Part shown: positions 1-8,435 of the stretch, in pieces
Position numbering within the stretch: the stretch's first letter is position 1
Layout of the letters: every line of letters begins with the position of its first letter
NCBI RefSeq assembly: GCF_004346225.1
Contig: NZ_SMAJ01000004.1
Span: forward strand, 124,001 to 188,000
Reading direction: 5' to 3'
Source: Paralcaligenes ureilyticus
GTDB lineage: Bacteria; Pseudomonadota; Gammaproteobacteria; Burkholderiales; Burkholderiaceae_B
DNA length: 64,000 nucleotides
Notes under the pieces: generated by a model
What the model saw: the letters and a program-made list of their open reading frames with translations, nothing else
Database searches by the model: none
What the model was told of the DNA's origin: nothing
Position numbers and translations under genes: made by a program

Positions 1-223
1 TGGGCGAAAGCGCCGAGCCGAGTATGGACGCCACCACAAAAAGTGTGGTGTTCCAGGCGTAGTAATCCAGGCCGCCTATATCCTTCACCACAGAAGGCAA
101 AATCGTGGCAACGATATAGACATTGATTGCGTGCAAGGCTACGCCGCCTGCCAGTACGGTGGAGCGCAGGCCATTGCGGCCCTGAAATAGCTCGGACCAG
201 GAGGCGACGTCTCTATGGGGCAT
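1..223 (-). CDS. MFS transporter, N-terminal part (gene runs off the left edge)
   Basis: Seventy-four codons are readable leftward from ATG at 223. The peptide begins MPHRDVASWSELFQG and continues into a hydrophobic segment (VLAGGVALHAINVYIVATIL) followed by a polar loop with VVKDIGG and a second hydrophobic stretch. This is the usual first-helix pattern of 14-TM drug-exporter MFS proteins, where a short cytoplasmic N-terminus precedes TM1 and a periplasmic loop. The rest lies outside the window, so substrate and length are unknown. Family is fairly secure from the TM1 pattern; a close relative with another fold is possible. Confidence 0.6.
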   Translation of the reverse strand, partial: MPHRDVASWSELFQGRNGLRSTVLAGGVALHAINVYIVATILPSVVKDIGGLDYYAWNTTLFVVASILGSALSP

Positions 224-419
224 ATAAATTTTTTTGCTCTTGGCTTGTAGCGCGCCAAAAGTCACGGACCCTGTGTAATGGAATGGCCGCAGTATAGTTT
301 GCCTTGGCGTTTCGTACCCGGACGCCCGGTATCTCCTTCCTATGCCGCCTTCCGATGCTTGTTCAAACGCGCCGCCAGGATTAGCATTTGCGCATCACTA
401 CAATAGATAGGGAGTCATC

Positions 420-950
420 ATGCGCCGATCGCTTGTTTCGCTACTGTTGTTCGCAATTGTTTCGTATGGGGGGACAGCCTGGGCAGCCGACCAGATGAAG
501 CCGGGTCTGTGGGAAATGGCGATCAAATCGGGCCTGTTGAAATCAATGCCCACCCTGACTCCCCAACAGATCAAAAAAATGCAGGATATGGGTATCAAGG
601 TGCCGAAGATGTCTGATGGCGGCATGGTCTCCGAAGTGTGCATCACTAAAGAGATGGCCGCGCGCGACACGCCTCCCACGGCAGGGATCAAGTCCATGGG
701 CTGTGAATCCAAAGATTACCGGCATAACGGCACGAAGTATTCGCTGGACATCGTCTGCAATGGTCCCGACATGAAAGGCCAGGGCAGGATGGAAGGCACC
801 TTTTCCAGCGATGAAGCCTTCACCTCCACCTACCAGTTCAAAGGCCTAGCGCACGGCCAGCCTATTGACCAAAGTAGCGAAACCACCGGCAAATGGATAA
901 GCGACGATTGCGGCAGCGTCCAGCCGATGGATATGGAGGGTCAGAAGTAA
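420..950 (+). CDS. DUF3617-type periplasmic protein
   Basis: A 176-residue protein with a clear Sec signal peptide (hydrophobic core at about residues 4-18, cleavage likely after AWA). The mature part starts DQMKPGLWEM, the typical opening of DUF3617 proteins, and has two Cys pairs that could form disulfides. The family is common in proteobacteria and has no established function. ATG 420 is preceded by TAGGGAG. The gene is monocistronic, and a repeat element begins 22 bases after the stop. Confidence 0.75.
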   Translation: MRRSLVSLLLFAIVSYGGTAWAADQMKPGLWEMAIKSGLLKSMPTLTPQQIKKMQDMGIKVPKMSDGGMVSEVCITKEMAARDTPPTAGIKSMGCESKDYRHNGTKYSLDIVCNGPDMKGQGRMEGTFSSDEAFTSTYQFKGLAHGQPIDQSSETTGKWISDDCGSVQPMDMEGQK

Positions 951-972
951 TAGGTAGATACGTTTTGCTCAT

Positions 973-997
973 GTAGCGGCAGCCCTCGTGGCTGCCA
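973..997 (+). repeat. GTAG-type REP-like element (GGCAGCC stem)
   Basis: One 25-nt copy of the window-wide family: GTAGC, a 7-bp stem GGCAGCC/GGCTGCC, a 5-nt loop (here CTCGT) and a closing A. It lies between the DUF3617 gene and rmuC. Confidence 0.85.
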
Positions 998-1121
998 CCC
1001 ACCCCCCACACCGCGCCAGACTCCATACGATATTTTCAAGGTGCCTGCAGACTGCAGGATACAACTAAGTTTCTGCGCCTGAATCGGTGCGCCATAATAT
1101 GGGTAAATAAGGACGACACCC

Positions 1122-2678
1122 ATGACTGAATCTCTTCCCGCAATCACGACCATCTTGCTGACTTTACTGGGCCTGCTGTTAGGTTTTGGCATCGCAGCCT
1201 TTTACGCAAGGCGTCGCGTGGCGGCAGCCCATGAAGAGTTCATGCTGCTCCAGGCCACCGCCACGCAGCGCGGCGAGGCCCTGATTGCGCTGCGTGTCGA
1301 ACTGGATCAGGCTAAAACTCAAAATATCACCCTGGACGCCGAAAAAGGCCAGATTGGACGCCAGCTTGCGCGCCGCGACTCCGACGCCGACAGCTTGCGC
1401 GAACGCTTGGAAGAAGCCAAAACGAGCCTCATCGAAAAAGAACGACTGCTGCGCGCCGCCAGCGAACGTCTGGCCGCCGTCGATAAAGAACTGACCGAAC
1501 TGCGCGTCACCCACACCGAGAAACTCGCCAACTTCGAAGAAATGAAGCTGTCGTTCGAGCAGTCCAGACAGCAACTGAAAACCGAGTTTCAAAATCTGGC
1601 CGGCCAAATTCTGGAAGAAAAAGGCAAAACCTTCGCTGAGAACAGCCAGATCTCGCTCAATGCCATGCTCAAACCCTTTCGCGAACAAATCAGCGGCTTT
1701 CAACTGCGTGTGAACCAAGTCCACGACGAAGCCGTCAAGGGGCACGTTTCACTGGAAGGGCAGATCAAGCACGTGCTCGAGATCGGCCTGAAAATGAGCC
1801 AGGAAGCCAATACCCTTGCCTCCGCGCTGAAAGGCGATAAGAAAACCACCGGCAACTGGGGCGAAATCCAGCTGGAAAACGCCCTGCAACAAGCCGGCCT
1901 GGTCGAGGGCGACCATTACGAAACCCAGCCGCGCTTCAAAGACGAACAGGGTCAGGCGCGCCAGCCCGATTTCGTCGTCAAACTGCCCGACCAGAAACAC
2001 ATGGTGCTCGACAGCAAAGTGTCCCTGGTCGATTACGACCGCGCCATCGCTGCCGAAACCGACACCGAGCGACACACCGCGCTGGATGCGCACGTTAAAG
2101 CCGTCAAGAACCATATCGATGATTTAAGCGGCAAAGACTATAGCAACCTGATCGGCATGCACAGCCCCAGCTTTGTACTGATGTTCATGCCCATCGAGCC
2201 CGCCTACATCGAAGCCATGAAGCACAACAAAGAACTGTTCAACTACGGCTATCAGCGCAACGTCATCATGGTTTCGTACACCACGCTAATGCCCATACTG
2301 AAAACAGTCGCCAACCTGTGGATGGTTGCGCGCAGCAACGAACAGGCCCAGGAACTGAGCAACCGCGCCGGCGACATCTACAACCAGGTCGCAGTCGTGG
2401 CCGAACGCCTGGAAAGGCTGGGCAATACTCTGGGTACCGCCAGCAAGCATTACAACGATACTGTTACCGCTGTTGCCGGACAGCAAGGCCTATATGGCAA
2501 GGTGTCGAGGTTTAACGAACTGTCGTCCAAGGCGAATAAGACCATGCCGAATCTGGAGCCGGTGCATAAGGATTTTGAGGTGGAGAAGCTGGGGTTGGTG
2601 GTGGGGGCGGGTGGTGGAGAGAAGCCTGCTCTGCTGGACGAAGGATCGAGCATAAAGGCTACCAATAACACAGTGTGA
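1122..2678 (+). CDS. rmuC: DNA recombination protein RmuC
   Basis: A 518-residue protein with an N-terminal membrane anchor (about residues 7-28), a long charged coiled coil (about 35-190) and the RmuC core (about 200-420). Core segments include GNWGEIQLENAL, the QPDFVV and LDSKVSL stretch of the nuclease-like fold, and MFMPIEPAYIEA. RmuC limits inversions and recombination at short inverted repeats; a nuclease activity is proposed from its fold. Length and domain order match the family. The gene is transcribed alone. Confidence 0.93.
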   Translation: MTESLPAITTILLTLLGLLLGFGIAAFYARRRVAAAHEEFMLLQATATQRGEALIALRVELDQAKTQNITLDAEKGQIGRQLARRDSDADSLRERLEEAKTSLIEKERLLRAASERLAAVDKELTELRVTHTEKLANFEEMKLSFEQSRQQLKTEFQNLAGQILEEKGKTFAENSQISLNAMLKPFREQISGFQLRVNQVHDEAVKGHVSLEGQIKHVLEIGLKMSQEANTLASALKGDKKTTGNWGEIQLENALQQAGLVEGDHYETQPRFKDEQGQARQPDFVVKLPDQKHMVLDSKVSLVDYDRAIAAETDTERHTALDAHVKAVKNHIDDLSGKDYSNLIGMHSPSFVLMFMPIEPAYIEAMKHNKELFNYGYQRNVIMVSYTTLMPILKTVANLWMVARSNEQAQELSNRAGDIYNQVAVVAERLERLGNTLGTASKHYNDTVTAVAGQQGLYGKVSRFNELSSKANKTMPNLEPVHKDFEVEKLGLVVGAGGGEKPALLDEGSSIKATNNTV

Positions 2679-2976
2679 GGGTTTTGCCGATCCGGAATAT
2701 AAGTGCCCTATGGCAGGCTATGGCCCGTGCGTACGGGGGAAAAGCGTGAGCATACGAGGATCGTATTATCGCTACTGGGGCGTAAGATCCAGCTATCCGT
2801 GGATGGTCAAGCGGTAGCTTTAACGAAATTTGAGTTTTCATATAGCCTCGACCCAAAGCGGACATAGACTGCCGATCAGGCCGCTTGTTTGCCAGGGCCT
2901 CAATAGCGATGAACTCTGGTACCAGTTTTCACGGGCCCTTCCGCTTTTTCATGAGGGTGCAGAGTGTTGGTTGACG
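2679..2976. other. Gene-free left flank of the defence island
   Basis: About 300 bases with no convincing coding frame, no recognisable transposon end and no copy of the host repeat. It separates rmuC from the leftward protease gene. I compared it by eye with the right flank (9399-9948) and found no direct repeat longer than about 9 bases, so no attachment site can be proposed. Confidence 0.5.
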
Positions 2977-3840
2977 CTAATTTTTCTCTAGCCAAGGTGG
3001 CCAAACATCAGCATAGCGCGGCAGAAGCAACAAGCTTAAGACAACGCCATACTGCTCCGCATAAATCTTCATTTCGCGAAGTGGTGTGTCGCCACTGGCA
3101 TGCGGAAACCAGGTAGAGGCGGGAATTTGAGCGCCTGCGCGATCCAGTTTGACGTCGGGATTGGATGCAAGAGCTCCAGCAGGTATCGGGATCACGTTAT
3201 TGCGTGTTCGGAAGAAAGCCCCCGCCTTGGCTGCCGCTTCGCTAGACCACGCCCAGTCGATGAAACCATCATTGGACATTACCAACACCGCCTTCTCATC
3301 GGTGTACTGCAACCATTTCAAGATTGCCGCCGTGAGTGACACACCATAGCGGTCGGCGCAATGCCCAAGCAAGTCCAAATCGACGGTAGCGGTGACCTGC
3401 TTGCGATAGTCATCGAGCGGCATTAAGAGATAAGAAGCGAACAGGTCAGCTTGCCCTTCGATATCGCTGTCGTCTTTAGACCAGTTCAGCATGTCGGCGT
3501 CGCTGCACTGAAACGACTCTCTGAGCTGTCGGTGCAGGATGTAATGTCCAAGTTCATGAGCTTGCGTGAACCGTACTCGACCAGGTGAAGACACTGCTTC
3601 GTTGTAAAGCAGCAGCCACTCCTTTCGGTTATCCCCTGGGAATAGTGCGCCGTCGAAACCCTTGATGCTGGCTGCCTGGACCCGGGTGATTGGATCGGCC
3701 CAACCAAAGATGCGAGCCGCCTCCATCGCGAGCGGCGATACCTCGACAGGGAAGCGGTCCCCCCCATGGGCCACGCTGAACACCTCAGCCAATTTCACCA
3801 GTCGGTTGGCTGCACGCTGTGGGGTCCAAACATCAGTCAT
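2977..3840 (-). CDS. ImmA/IrrE-family metallopeptidase, CapP-like
   Basis: A 287-residue protein with the zinc-protease motif HELGHYILHR at about residues 95-104, where the two His and the Glu are the metal and catalytic residues of HExxH. ImmA/IrrE proteases cleave a partner HTH repressor after DNA damage. The start codon overlaps the stop of the upstream HTH gene (ATGA), so the pair is co-translated. The pair sits back-to-back with a CBASS operon, as in the described CapH/CapP regulators of CBASS, where CapP cleaves CapH when single-stranded DNA accumulates. The assignment to CapP rests on motif and context. The C-terminal ~120 residues are not recognised and may be the sensing part. Confidence 0.8.
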   Translation of the reverse strand: MTDVWTPQRAANRLVKLAEVFSVAHGGDRFPVEVSPLAMEAARIFGWADPITRVQAASIKGFDGALFPGDNRKEWLLLYNEAVSSPGRVRFTQAHELGHYILHRQLRESFQCSDADMLNWSKDDSDIEGQADLFASYLLMPLDDYRKQVTATVDLDLLGHCADRYGVSLTAAILKWLQYTDEKAVLVMSNDGFIDWAWSSEAAAKAGAFFRTRNNVIPIPAGALASNPDVKLDRAGAQIPASTWFPHASGDTPLREMKIYAEQYGVVLSLLLLPRYADVWPPWLEKN

Positions 3841-4163
3841 TGCGAGGACTTTTTGAAGGTGCTCAGTATTTTTCGGAGTTGCTCCTTCGCTTCAGGCTCT
3901 AGCTTTTGATAGCCGCGAAAGAACGCCTCATCCAGATGCCGTTCCTCTGGTGCCCGAACATCTTCTTCTAAAAAGTAGGTAGCCGCGACGCCCAGCGCGT
4001 CGGCCAGTGCCGTTAGTTTCTCTGCCGACGGCCGCTGGGACTCGCGGTTCTCAAGTTCCCAGAGGTAGCTCTTGCTGAGCCCCGCAAGATCAGCCAGCTT
4101 TTCAAGTGTCAGCCCGCGCTCTTTGCGAAGCTCGCGTAGCTTCTCGCCGAGACGTGTCGCCAT
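3837..4163 (-). CDS. XRE-family HTH repressor, CapH-like
   Basis: A 108-residue protein with an N-terminal Cro/C1-type HTH (about residues 3-60: GLTLEKLADLAGLSKSYLWE, then LADALGV) and a short helical C-terminus rich in Glu and Lys. ATG 4163 is preceded by AGGAGA at good spacing; a TTG 18 bases upstream is less likely. It overlaps the protease gene by four bases. The expected role is to repress the divergent CBASS promoter and probably its own, with relief by cleavage of the C-terminal part. The two 19-nt repeats in the intergenic region are its candidate operators. Confidence 0.82.
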   Translation of the reverse strand: MATRLGEKLRELRKERGLTLEKLADLAGLSKSYLWELENRESQRPSAEKLTALADALGVAATYFLEEDVRAPEERHLDEAFFRGYQKLEPEAKEQLRKILSTFKKSSQ

Positions 4164-4200
4164 GGTCCGTCTCCTATCCAAAATGCGTATATGAAGAATA

Positions 4201-4279
4201 TCACGATACCGAACTTTTTGTTTGACATCGGAGGAAACAGGTGTAATATGCCCTTATGTTCACGATTCCGAACTTTTTA
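4201..4279 (+). promoter_or_regulatory. CBASS promoter bracketed by twin operator-like repeats
   Basis: A sigma70-like promoter reads TTGACA (4222-4227), a 16-bp spacer, and TAATAT (4244-4249), giving a start near 4256. A 19-nt direct repeat, TCACGATWCCGAACTTTTT, lies just upstream of the -35 box (4201-4219) and again across the expected start point (4260-4278), 59 bp apart and with one mismatch. A repressor on both sites would cover the promoter. The left site also lies 38-57 bp before the leftward HTH start, so it may control that promoter too. The leader carries a small hairpin CTGGT-GCGA-ACCAG (4290-4303). Confidence 0.72.
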
Positions 4280-4327
4280 TCATGATTCGCTGGTGCGAAC
4301 CAGATTGCCTCACAAGGAGCTGTTCAG

Positions 4328-5293
4328 ATGTCCCGTACCCATATCGACCATCGCGACCTTGTGCGGTTCGCGGAAGATAAGGTCAATCTGCCCAAAGACA
4401 AGGCAGATGAATACCGCGCCCAAGCGCGGCGGCTACGCGAGAAGTTAGAGGGCTACCTCTCGGAGCATCCGGACTTTTCGCTTAAGCGGATTCAACTGTC
4501 GGGTAGCCTCGCCAAGGGCACCGCACTGCGCTCGATCAACGACATCGATATGGCCGTCTACGTCAGTGGCTCCGATGCCCCATACGACACCCAAGCGCTA
4601 TTGGATTACTTGGTGGAAAGGTTGCGCAAGGCTTTCCCCAACTTCCGCCCGGATCAGGTCAAGCCTCAGACCTACTCGGTCACCGTATCCTTTCTGGGAT
4701 CGGGCTTGGACGTGGATGTGGTCCCGATTCTGTATGCGGGGCTGCCTGACTGGCGTGGCAATCTGATCAGCCAGGACGATGGCTCTTTCTTGGAGACCAG
4801 TATCCCGCTGCACTTGGAGTTCGCACGCAAGCGCAAGCAGGCTCAGCAGACTTATTTTGCGCAGGTCGCCCGGTTCGTGAAGTTCTGGGCACGACGCATG
4901 AAGCAGGAACGAGATGGCTTTCGATTCAAATCTTTCATGATTGAGATGATCCTGGCAAAGCTGTGCGATGACGGTGTGGACTTCTCCGACTACCCAGAAG
5001 CGTTGCAGTCGTTCTTTACATACGTTGCGAAATCAAATCTTCGCGAACGCATCGTCTTCGAGGATCATTACGCGGCATCTAGCGTGGCCAAGCTCGACGA
5101 CCTAGTGCAGATCATCGACCCAATTAACGCCAGCAACAACGTGGCGCGGCTCTATACCGCCGGAAACGCCGACGCCATTGTTGATGCCGCCCTGGATGCG
5201 GGCGACGCAATCGATGCAGCCCTAACCGCGCCCAACAAAGAGCTGACGCTGCGCTACTGGCAGAAAGTCTTTGGCCCCTCTTTCCAAGGTTGA
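4328..5293 (+). CDS. CBASS CD-NTase (cyclic oligonucleotide synthase)
   Basis: A 321-residue OAS/cGAS-fold nucleotidyltransferase. The signature GSLAKGT (59-65) is followed by NDIDMAV with D72 and D74, and by LDVDVVP with D130 (or D128) as the third metal ligand. The C-terminal helical domain covers about residues 170-320. CD-NTases make cyclic di- or trinucleotides on phage sensing. The HORMA and TRIP13 neighbours mark a type III CBASS, where known enzymes (clades C and D) mainly make cyclic triadenylate-type products. That product is an inference here, in line with the SAVED effector. AAGGAG precedes ATG 4328. The next gene starts directly after its stop. Confidence 0.92.
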   Translation: MSRTHIDHRDLVRFAEDKVNLPKDKADEYRAQARRLREKLEGYLSEHPDFSLKRIQLSGSLAKGTALRSINDIDMAVYVSGSDAPYDTQALLDYLVERLRKAFPNFRPDQVKPQTYSVTVSFLGSGLDVDVVPILYAGLPDWRGNLISQDDGSFLETSIPLHLEFARKRKQAQQTYFAQVARFVKFWARRMKQERDGFRFKSFMIEMILAKLCDDGVDFSDYPEALQSFFTYVAKSNLRERIVFEDHYAASSVAKLDDLVQIIDPINASNNVARLYTAGNADAIVDAALDAGDAIDAALTAPNKELTLRYWQKVFGPSFQG

Positions 5294-5298
5294 ACACT

Positions 5299-5811
5299 AT
5301 GAGTTACAGCTTCACCGCGACCGAAACCAAGACCTTCACGCTGACACATGCCAGGCACCTTGCAGCCAAAGTAGCTGCAGACCTTAAACGCTTGCAGCGC
5401 CTATATGGGCACATCACCGACCAACGCATTGCAGAGTTCGAGGGTGAGGCCACCGAGTTGTTGCGCCAGGGCTATTTGGAAACTGTCACGTATGGTTTCA
5501 GGCGTGAAGGAAGTTGGACTGAACCCACACTGCGTTACACGGCTAGCGAGCTTGAGAATGGCGGCACGGATGATGACCCGGGTCGCGTCCGCCCAGGCAT
5601 CGACATCAGCGGTGCGAGTTTTCACAGCTACCTGACCTACAACAGTGCCTGGTGGGCGTTGACGCCCGACCAGCGCGCAGCCATCGAAGGACAACTGCCG
5701 CTACAGCGGACGGGTCAGGCAGAGCCGCTGGTCAACGGCTACTTCGTCGATGACAAGACCTATTCATCCGGCGGCCGCTCGCTTGGCCGCTCCAGCGTAA
5801 GGAGCTATTGA
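5299..5811 (+). CDS. Bacterial HORMA-domain protein, Cap7-like
   Basis: A 170-residue protein. The N-terminal part (FTLTHARHLAAKVAADLKRL) and the C-terminal DDKTYSSGG segment with a run of Ser and Arg match my recollection of CBASS HORMA proteins. In this family the C-terminal tail wraps around a bound peptide (safety belt), and the closed form binds and activates the CD-NTase. ATG 5299 was taken; a TTG nine bases upstream is in frame and would overlap the previous stop. Only one HORMA gene is present, so the system is the single-HORMA kind. AAGGAG for the next gene lies inside its 3' end. Confidence 0.82.
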   Translation: MSYSFTATETKTFTLTHARHLAAKVAADLKRLQRLYGHITDQRIAEFEGEATELLRQGYLETVTYGFRREGSWTEPTLRYTASELENGGTDDDPGRVRPGIDISGASFHSYLTYNSAWWALTPDQRAAIEGQLPLQRTGQAEPLVNGYFVDDKTYSSGGRSLGRSSVRSY

Positions 5812-5812
5812 T

Positions 5813-6745
5813 ATGAGCCAGCAACCTGGCCTCCAGGGTCTGTTCGAGCGCCCGACGACGCTGCCTGACCCTGACGCACAAAAGCGCCTCGCACGCCTTG
5901 TTGGGATGGATGAAAAGATCAGGCGCCTGGCCAACATCCTGGGCGTCTTGATCAATCCAACAGGACTTCGGAAATGGCAAGACAAGCACCATGCGGAAGC
6001 TCGCAACCTGCTCGATGCTGTCATCCGTCGCCCGCCACTGGTAGTTCTCTCTGGCGATGTCGGCTCTGGCAAGACGGAACTTGCGGAGACCATCGGCGAC
6101 AAGGTGGCCCGCCAAGAGGGTATCGACATCACGCTACTGCCTCTAAGCCTGTCTTCGCGCGGCCAGGGCCGAGTTGGAGAAATGACCCAGCTTGTCTCTG
6201 CTGCGTTCGAACACACGTTCAATGAAGCTAGCAAATTCAAATCGGCTAAAGGGGCTGCACGCGGCGGTGTCATCCTGCTGGTCGACGAGGCTGATGCACT
6301 GGCCCAGTCGCGTGAATCTGATCAAATGCACCATGAAGACCGAGCAGGCGTAAACGCCTTTATCCGTGGCATCGATCGACTCGCGAATGGCGGACTTCCG
6401 GCTGTGGTTCTGACGTGTACTAATCGACTGAACGCGTTGGACCCGGCAGTGCGCCGACGCGCTGCAGACATCCTCGTGTTCGAACGTCCTGATGCCGCGC
6501 AGCGGCTTGATGTTCTTTCACGCCAACTCGGGAGCGCTGGGTTCGGCAAGGCCGACTTGGAAGCGCTCGTGGCCGCAACGGGTGAGCAGCCAAAGCGCGC
6601 CTATGGGTTCACTTATTCGGATATCACGCAGCGGTTGCTACCCACCATCGTGTTGGACGCGTATCCCGATGGCCCGATTAAGCCATTGCGAGCCATTGAG
6701 CTAGCTCGGTCGATATTGCCGACGCCACCGTTTCGGGATGCGTAA
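5813..6745 (+). CDS. TRIP13/Pch2-like AAA+ ATPase, Cap6-like
   Basis: A 310-residue AAA+ protein with Walker A GDVGSGKTE (81-89), Walker B ILLVDEAD with D158 and E159, sensor-1 Asn in TCTN (about residue 204), and an Arg pair in AVRRRA (about 213-218) placed for an arginine finger. In type III CBASS the hexamer remodels HORMA from closed to open and so switches off the CD-NTase until a phage peptide is present. It starts two bases after the HORMA stop, which fits translational coupling. Confidence 0.9.
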   Translation: MSQQPGLQGLFERPTTLPDPDAQKRLARLVGMDEKIRRLANILGVLINPTGLRKWQDKHHAEARNLLDAVIRRPPLVVLSGDVGSGKTELAETIGDKVARQEGIDITLLPLSLSSRGQGRVGEMTQLVSAAFEHTFNEASKFKSAKGAARGGVILLVDEADALAQSRESDQMHHEDRAGVNAFIRGIDRLANGGLPAVVLTCTNRLNALDPAVRRRAADILVFERPDAAQRLDVLSRQLGSAGFGKADLEALVAATGEQPKRAYGFTYSDITQRLLPTIVLDAYPDGPIKPLRAIELARSILPTPPFRDA

Positions 6746-6803
6746 CACCTACGCCCGGGATGCACTTAGGTACGCCAACCATTCGTACTGCCAAGGAATC
6801 AAC

Positions 6804-8318
6804 ATGACTCAAGCCGTTGCCGTGCGCAGAGACGGGGATGCTTTCCAAGCCAGAATCTTCTGGCGCAAAGCCGCTTGTCTGCTCGATCCGACGAGTCCTG
6901 TGACTCTCGTAGGGTTTGAGTCGGGGCCGAAGGGCTTCGATGATGTGTGGGTCGCTTACGCAGCCGACCGCGCACCCGGTGATCATGAAGGCAGGCCTAT
7001 TCTGCGAGAGCACATCCAATGCAAGTGGCATGTCTCCATCAACGATTTCGGCTACGCCGACTTGATTGATCCGGAATGGATCAACGCAAACAAGTTCTCG
7101 CTGCTGCAGCGAGCCCGCGCAGCGCAGGTTGCTCATGCGCGTGATGGTATCGGCGCCCGGTTCAAGCTTCTCACCAACTGGCGTATCGGCCAGGCCGATC
7201 CACTGCACGCATATATCAATCAGAAATCGAAGACGCTGCGTTTAAAAGATCTATTCGATGGTACAACGGACCGTTCCAGGGCCGGCAGGATTAGGAAACT
7301 CTGGCGTGATCATCTGGGCATCAATGACCGAGAACTCATGCTCCTTGCGCGAACGCTGTCGTTGGACACAGATTCCACTTCCTTGGACGATCATCGGGAT
7401 AATCTGGACCTGTTGTTCGAGAACCGGGGCCTGCGACGCGTACCCATCAATGAGAGCAGTTTTGTCTACGATGATGTTGCATTCCAGTGGCTCGCACAGG
7501 GTCGGCTGGAGTTCGATCGACAGACGTTCAAGGAAGCATGCAAACGGGAAGGCCTGCTAGCTGGTGACGGTCGGGCGCATGTGGTGTTCGGAGTGAAATC
7601 CTTCGAGCACCCTTTTGATCGGCTGGAGGATCGCTGTACGGTAGTGCTTAATCTGATCCCCCATTTCGACGAGCGCGCAATTCGCGGCCAAGCGGATTGG
7701 GCATCGACACTTTATCCTAAGCTCAAAGGCTTTCTGCAAACTGCGGCAAGGGATAATCAGCATTTACGCCTGATTCTCGATGCACACATCACGCTGGCTT
7801 TCGCTGCCGGGTCGGTACTAAACATCAAGTCAGGCCGAAACGTCGAGATCGATCAAAGAACGGTTCATCGGAATGTTTGGCATTCAAACGACATGTCGCG
7901 CGATTCGTCGTGGCCCGGATGGAAATTCGATCTGGAAAACTTGAACCAATCTGCGGGAGACATAGCTGTCGCGGTATGCCTTACCCACGATGTGGTCCCC
8001 GCCGTGAAATTGCATCTCGCAGCTTCTTTACCAGAGGTGAATTCGTTGCTGATTGCGCGGCCGACCTGCGGCGCTGGCGCACGGTCTGTCGTGTGTGGTC
8101 AGCATGCATTCGATTTGGCCGAAGCATTGGCTTTGAAAATCAACCAGAGTCGCATTGGGAATAGGCCATCAATACACCTTTTTATCGCAGCACCGAACGC
8201 CTTCACATTTTTTCTGGGGCAAAGGCAACCCGGTCTTGGGAAGATAATGCTATATGAATACGACTTTGAAGGCTTGAATGATGGTGGCTACAAGCCTTCT
8301 CTATCACTGCCCATTTGA
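6804..8318 (+). CDS. Nuclease-SAVED effector, Cap4-like
   Basis: A 504-residue protein from ATG 6804, preceded by AAGGA; an in-frame ATG at 6738 lacks a site and overlaps the ATPase. The N-terminal part has the PD-(D/E)xK pattern of the DUF4297-like nuclease of Cap4: E39 in VGFES, D46-D47 in FDDVWV, and Q72/K74 in QCKWH. The C-terminal ~215 residues look like a SAVED domain: alternating strands, FIAAPNAFTFFLGQ, LYEYDFEG, and YKPSLSLP at the extreme C-terminus. SAVED binds cyclic oligonucleotides and assembles the nuclease for indiscriminate DNA degradation. The middle (about 110-290) is not recognised. Confidence 0.85.
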   Translation: MTQAVAVRRDGDAFQARIFWRKAACLLDPTSPVTLVGFESGPKGFDDVWVAYAADRAPGDHEGRPILREHIQCKWHVSINDFGYADLIDPEWINANKFSLLQRARAAQVAHARDGIGARFKLLTNWRIGQADPLHAYINQKSKTLRLKDLFDGTTDRSRAGRIRKLWRDHLGINDRELMLLARTLSLDTDSTSLDDHRDNLDLLFENRGLRRVPINESSFVYDDVAFQWLAQGRLEFDRQTFKEACKREGLLAGDGRAHVVFGVKSFEHPFDRLEDRCTVVLNLIPHFDERAIRGQADWASTLYPKLKGFLQTAARDNQHLRLILDAHITLAFAAGSVLNIKSGRNVEIDQRTVHRNVWHSNDMSRDSSWPGWKFDLENLNQSAGDIAVAVCLTHDVVPAVKLHLAASLPEVNSLLIARPTCGAGARSVVCGQHAFDLAEALALKINQSRIGNRPSIHLFIAAPNAFTFFLGQRQPGLGKIMLYEYDFEGLNDGGYKPSLSLPI

Positions 8319-8435
8319 CGCGTTAGAACTAGACTATGGGCTCATCTGAAAAGGCATTTTTTGGATTAGTTTTTAATGCTTGCCAGAACACGGGGATTGC
8401 ATGGGTGTTGTGCTCCCCCCTAAGGGTTGAAAATT

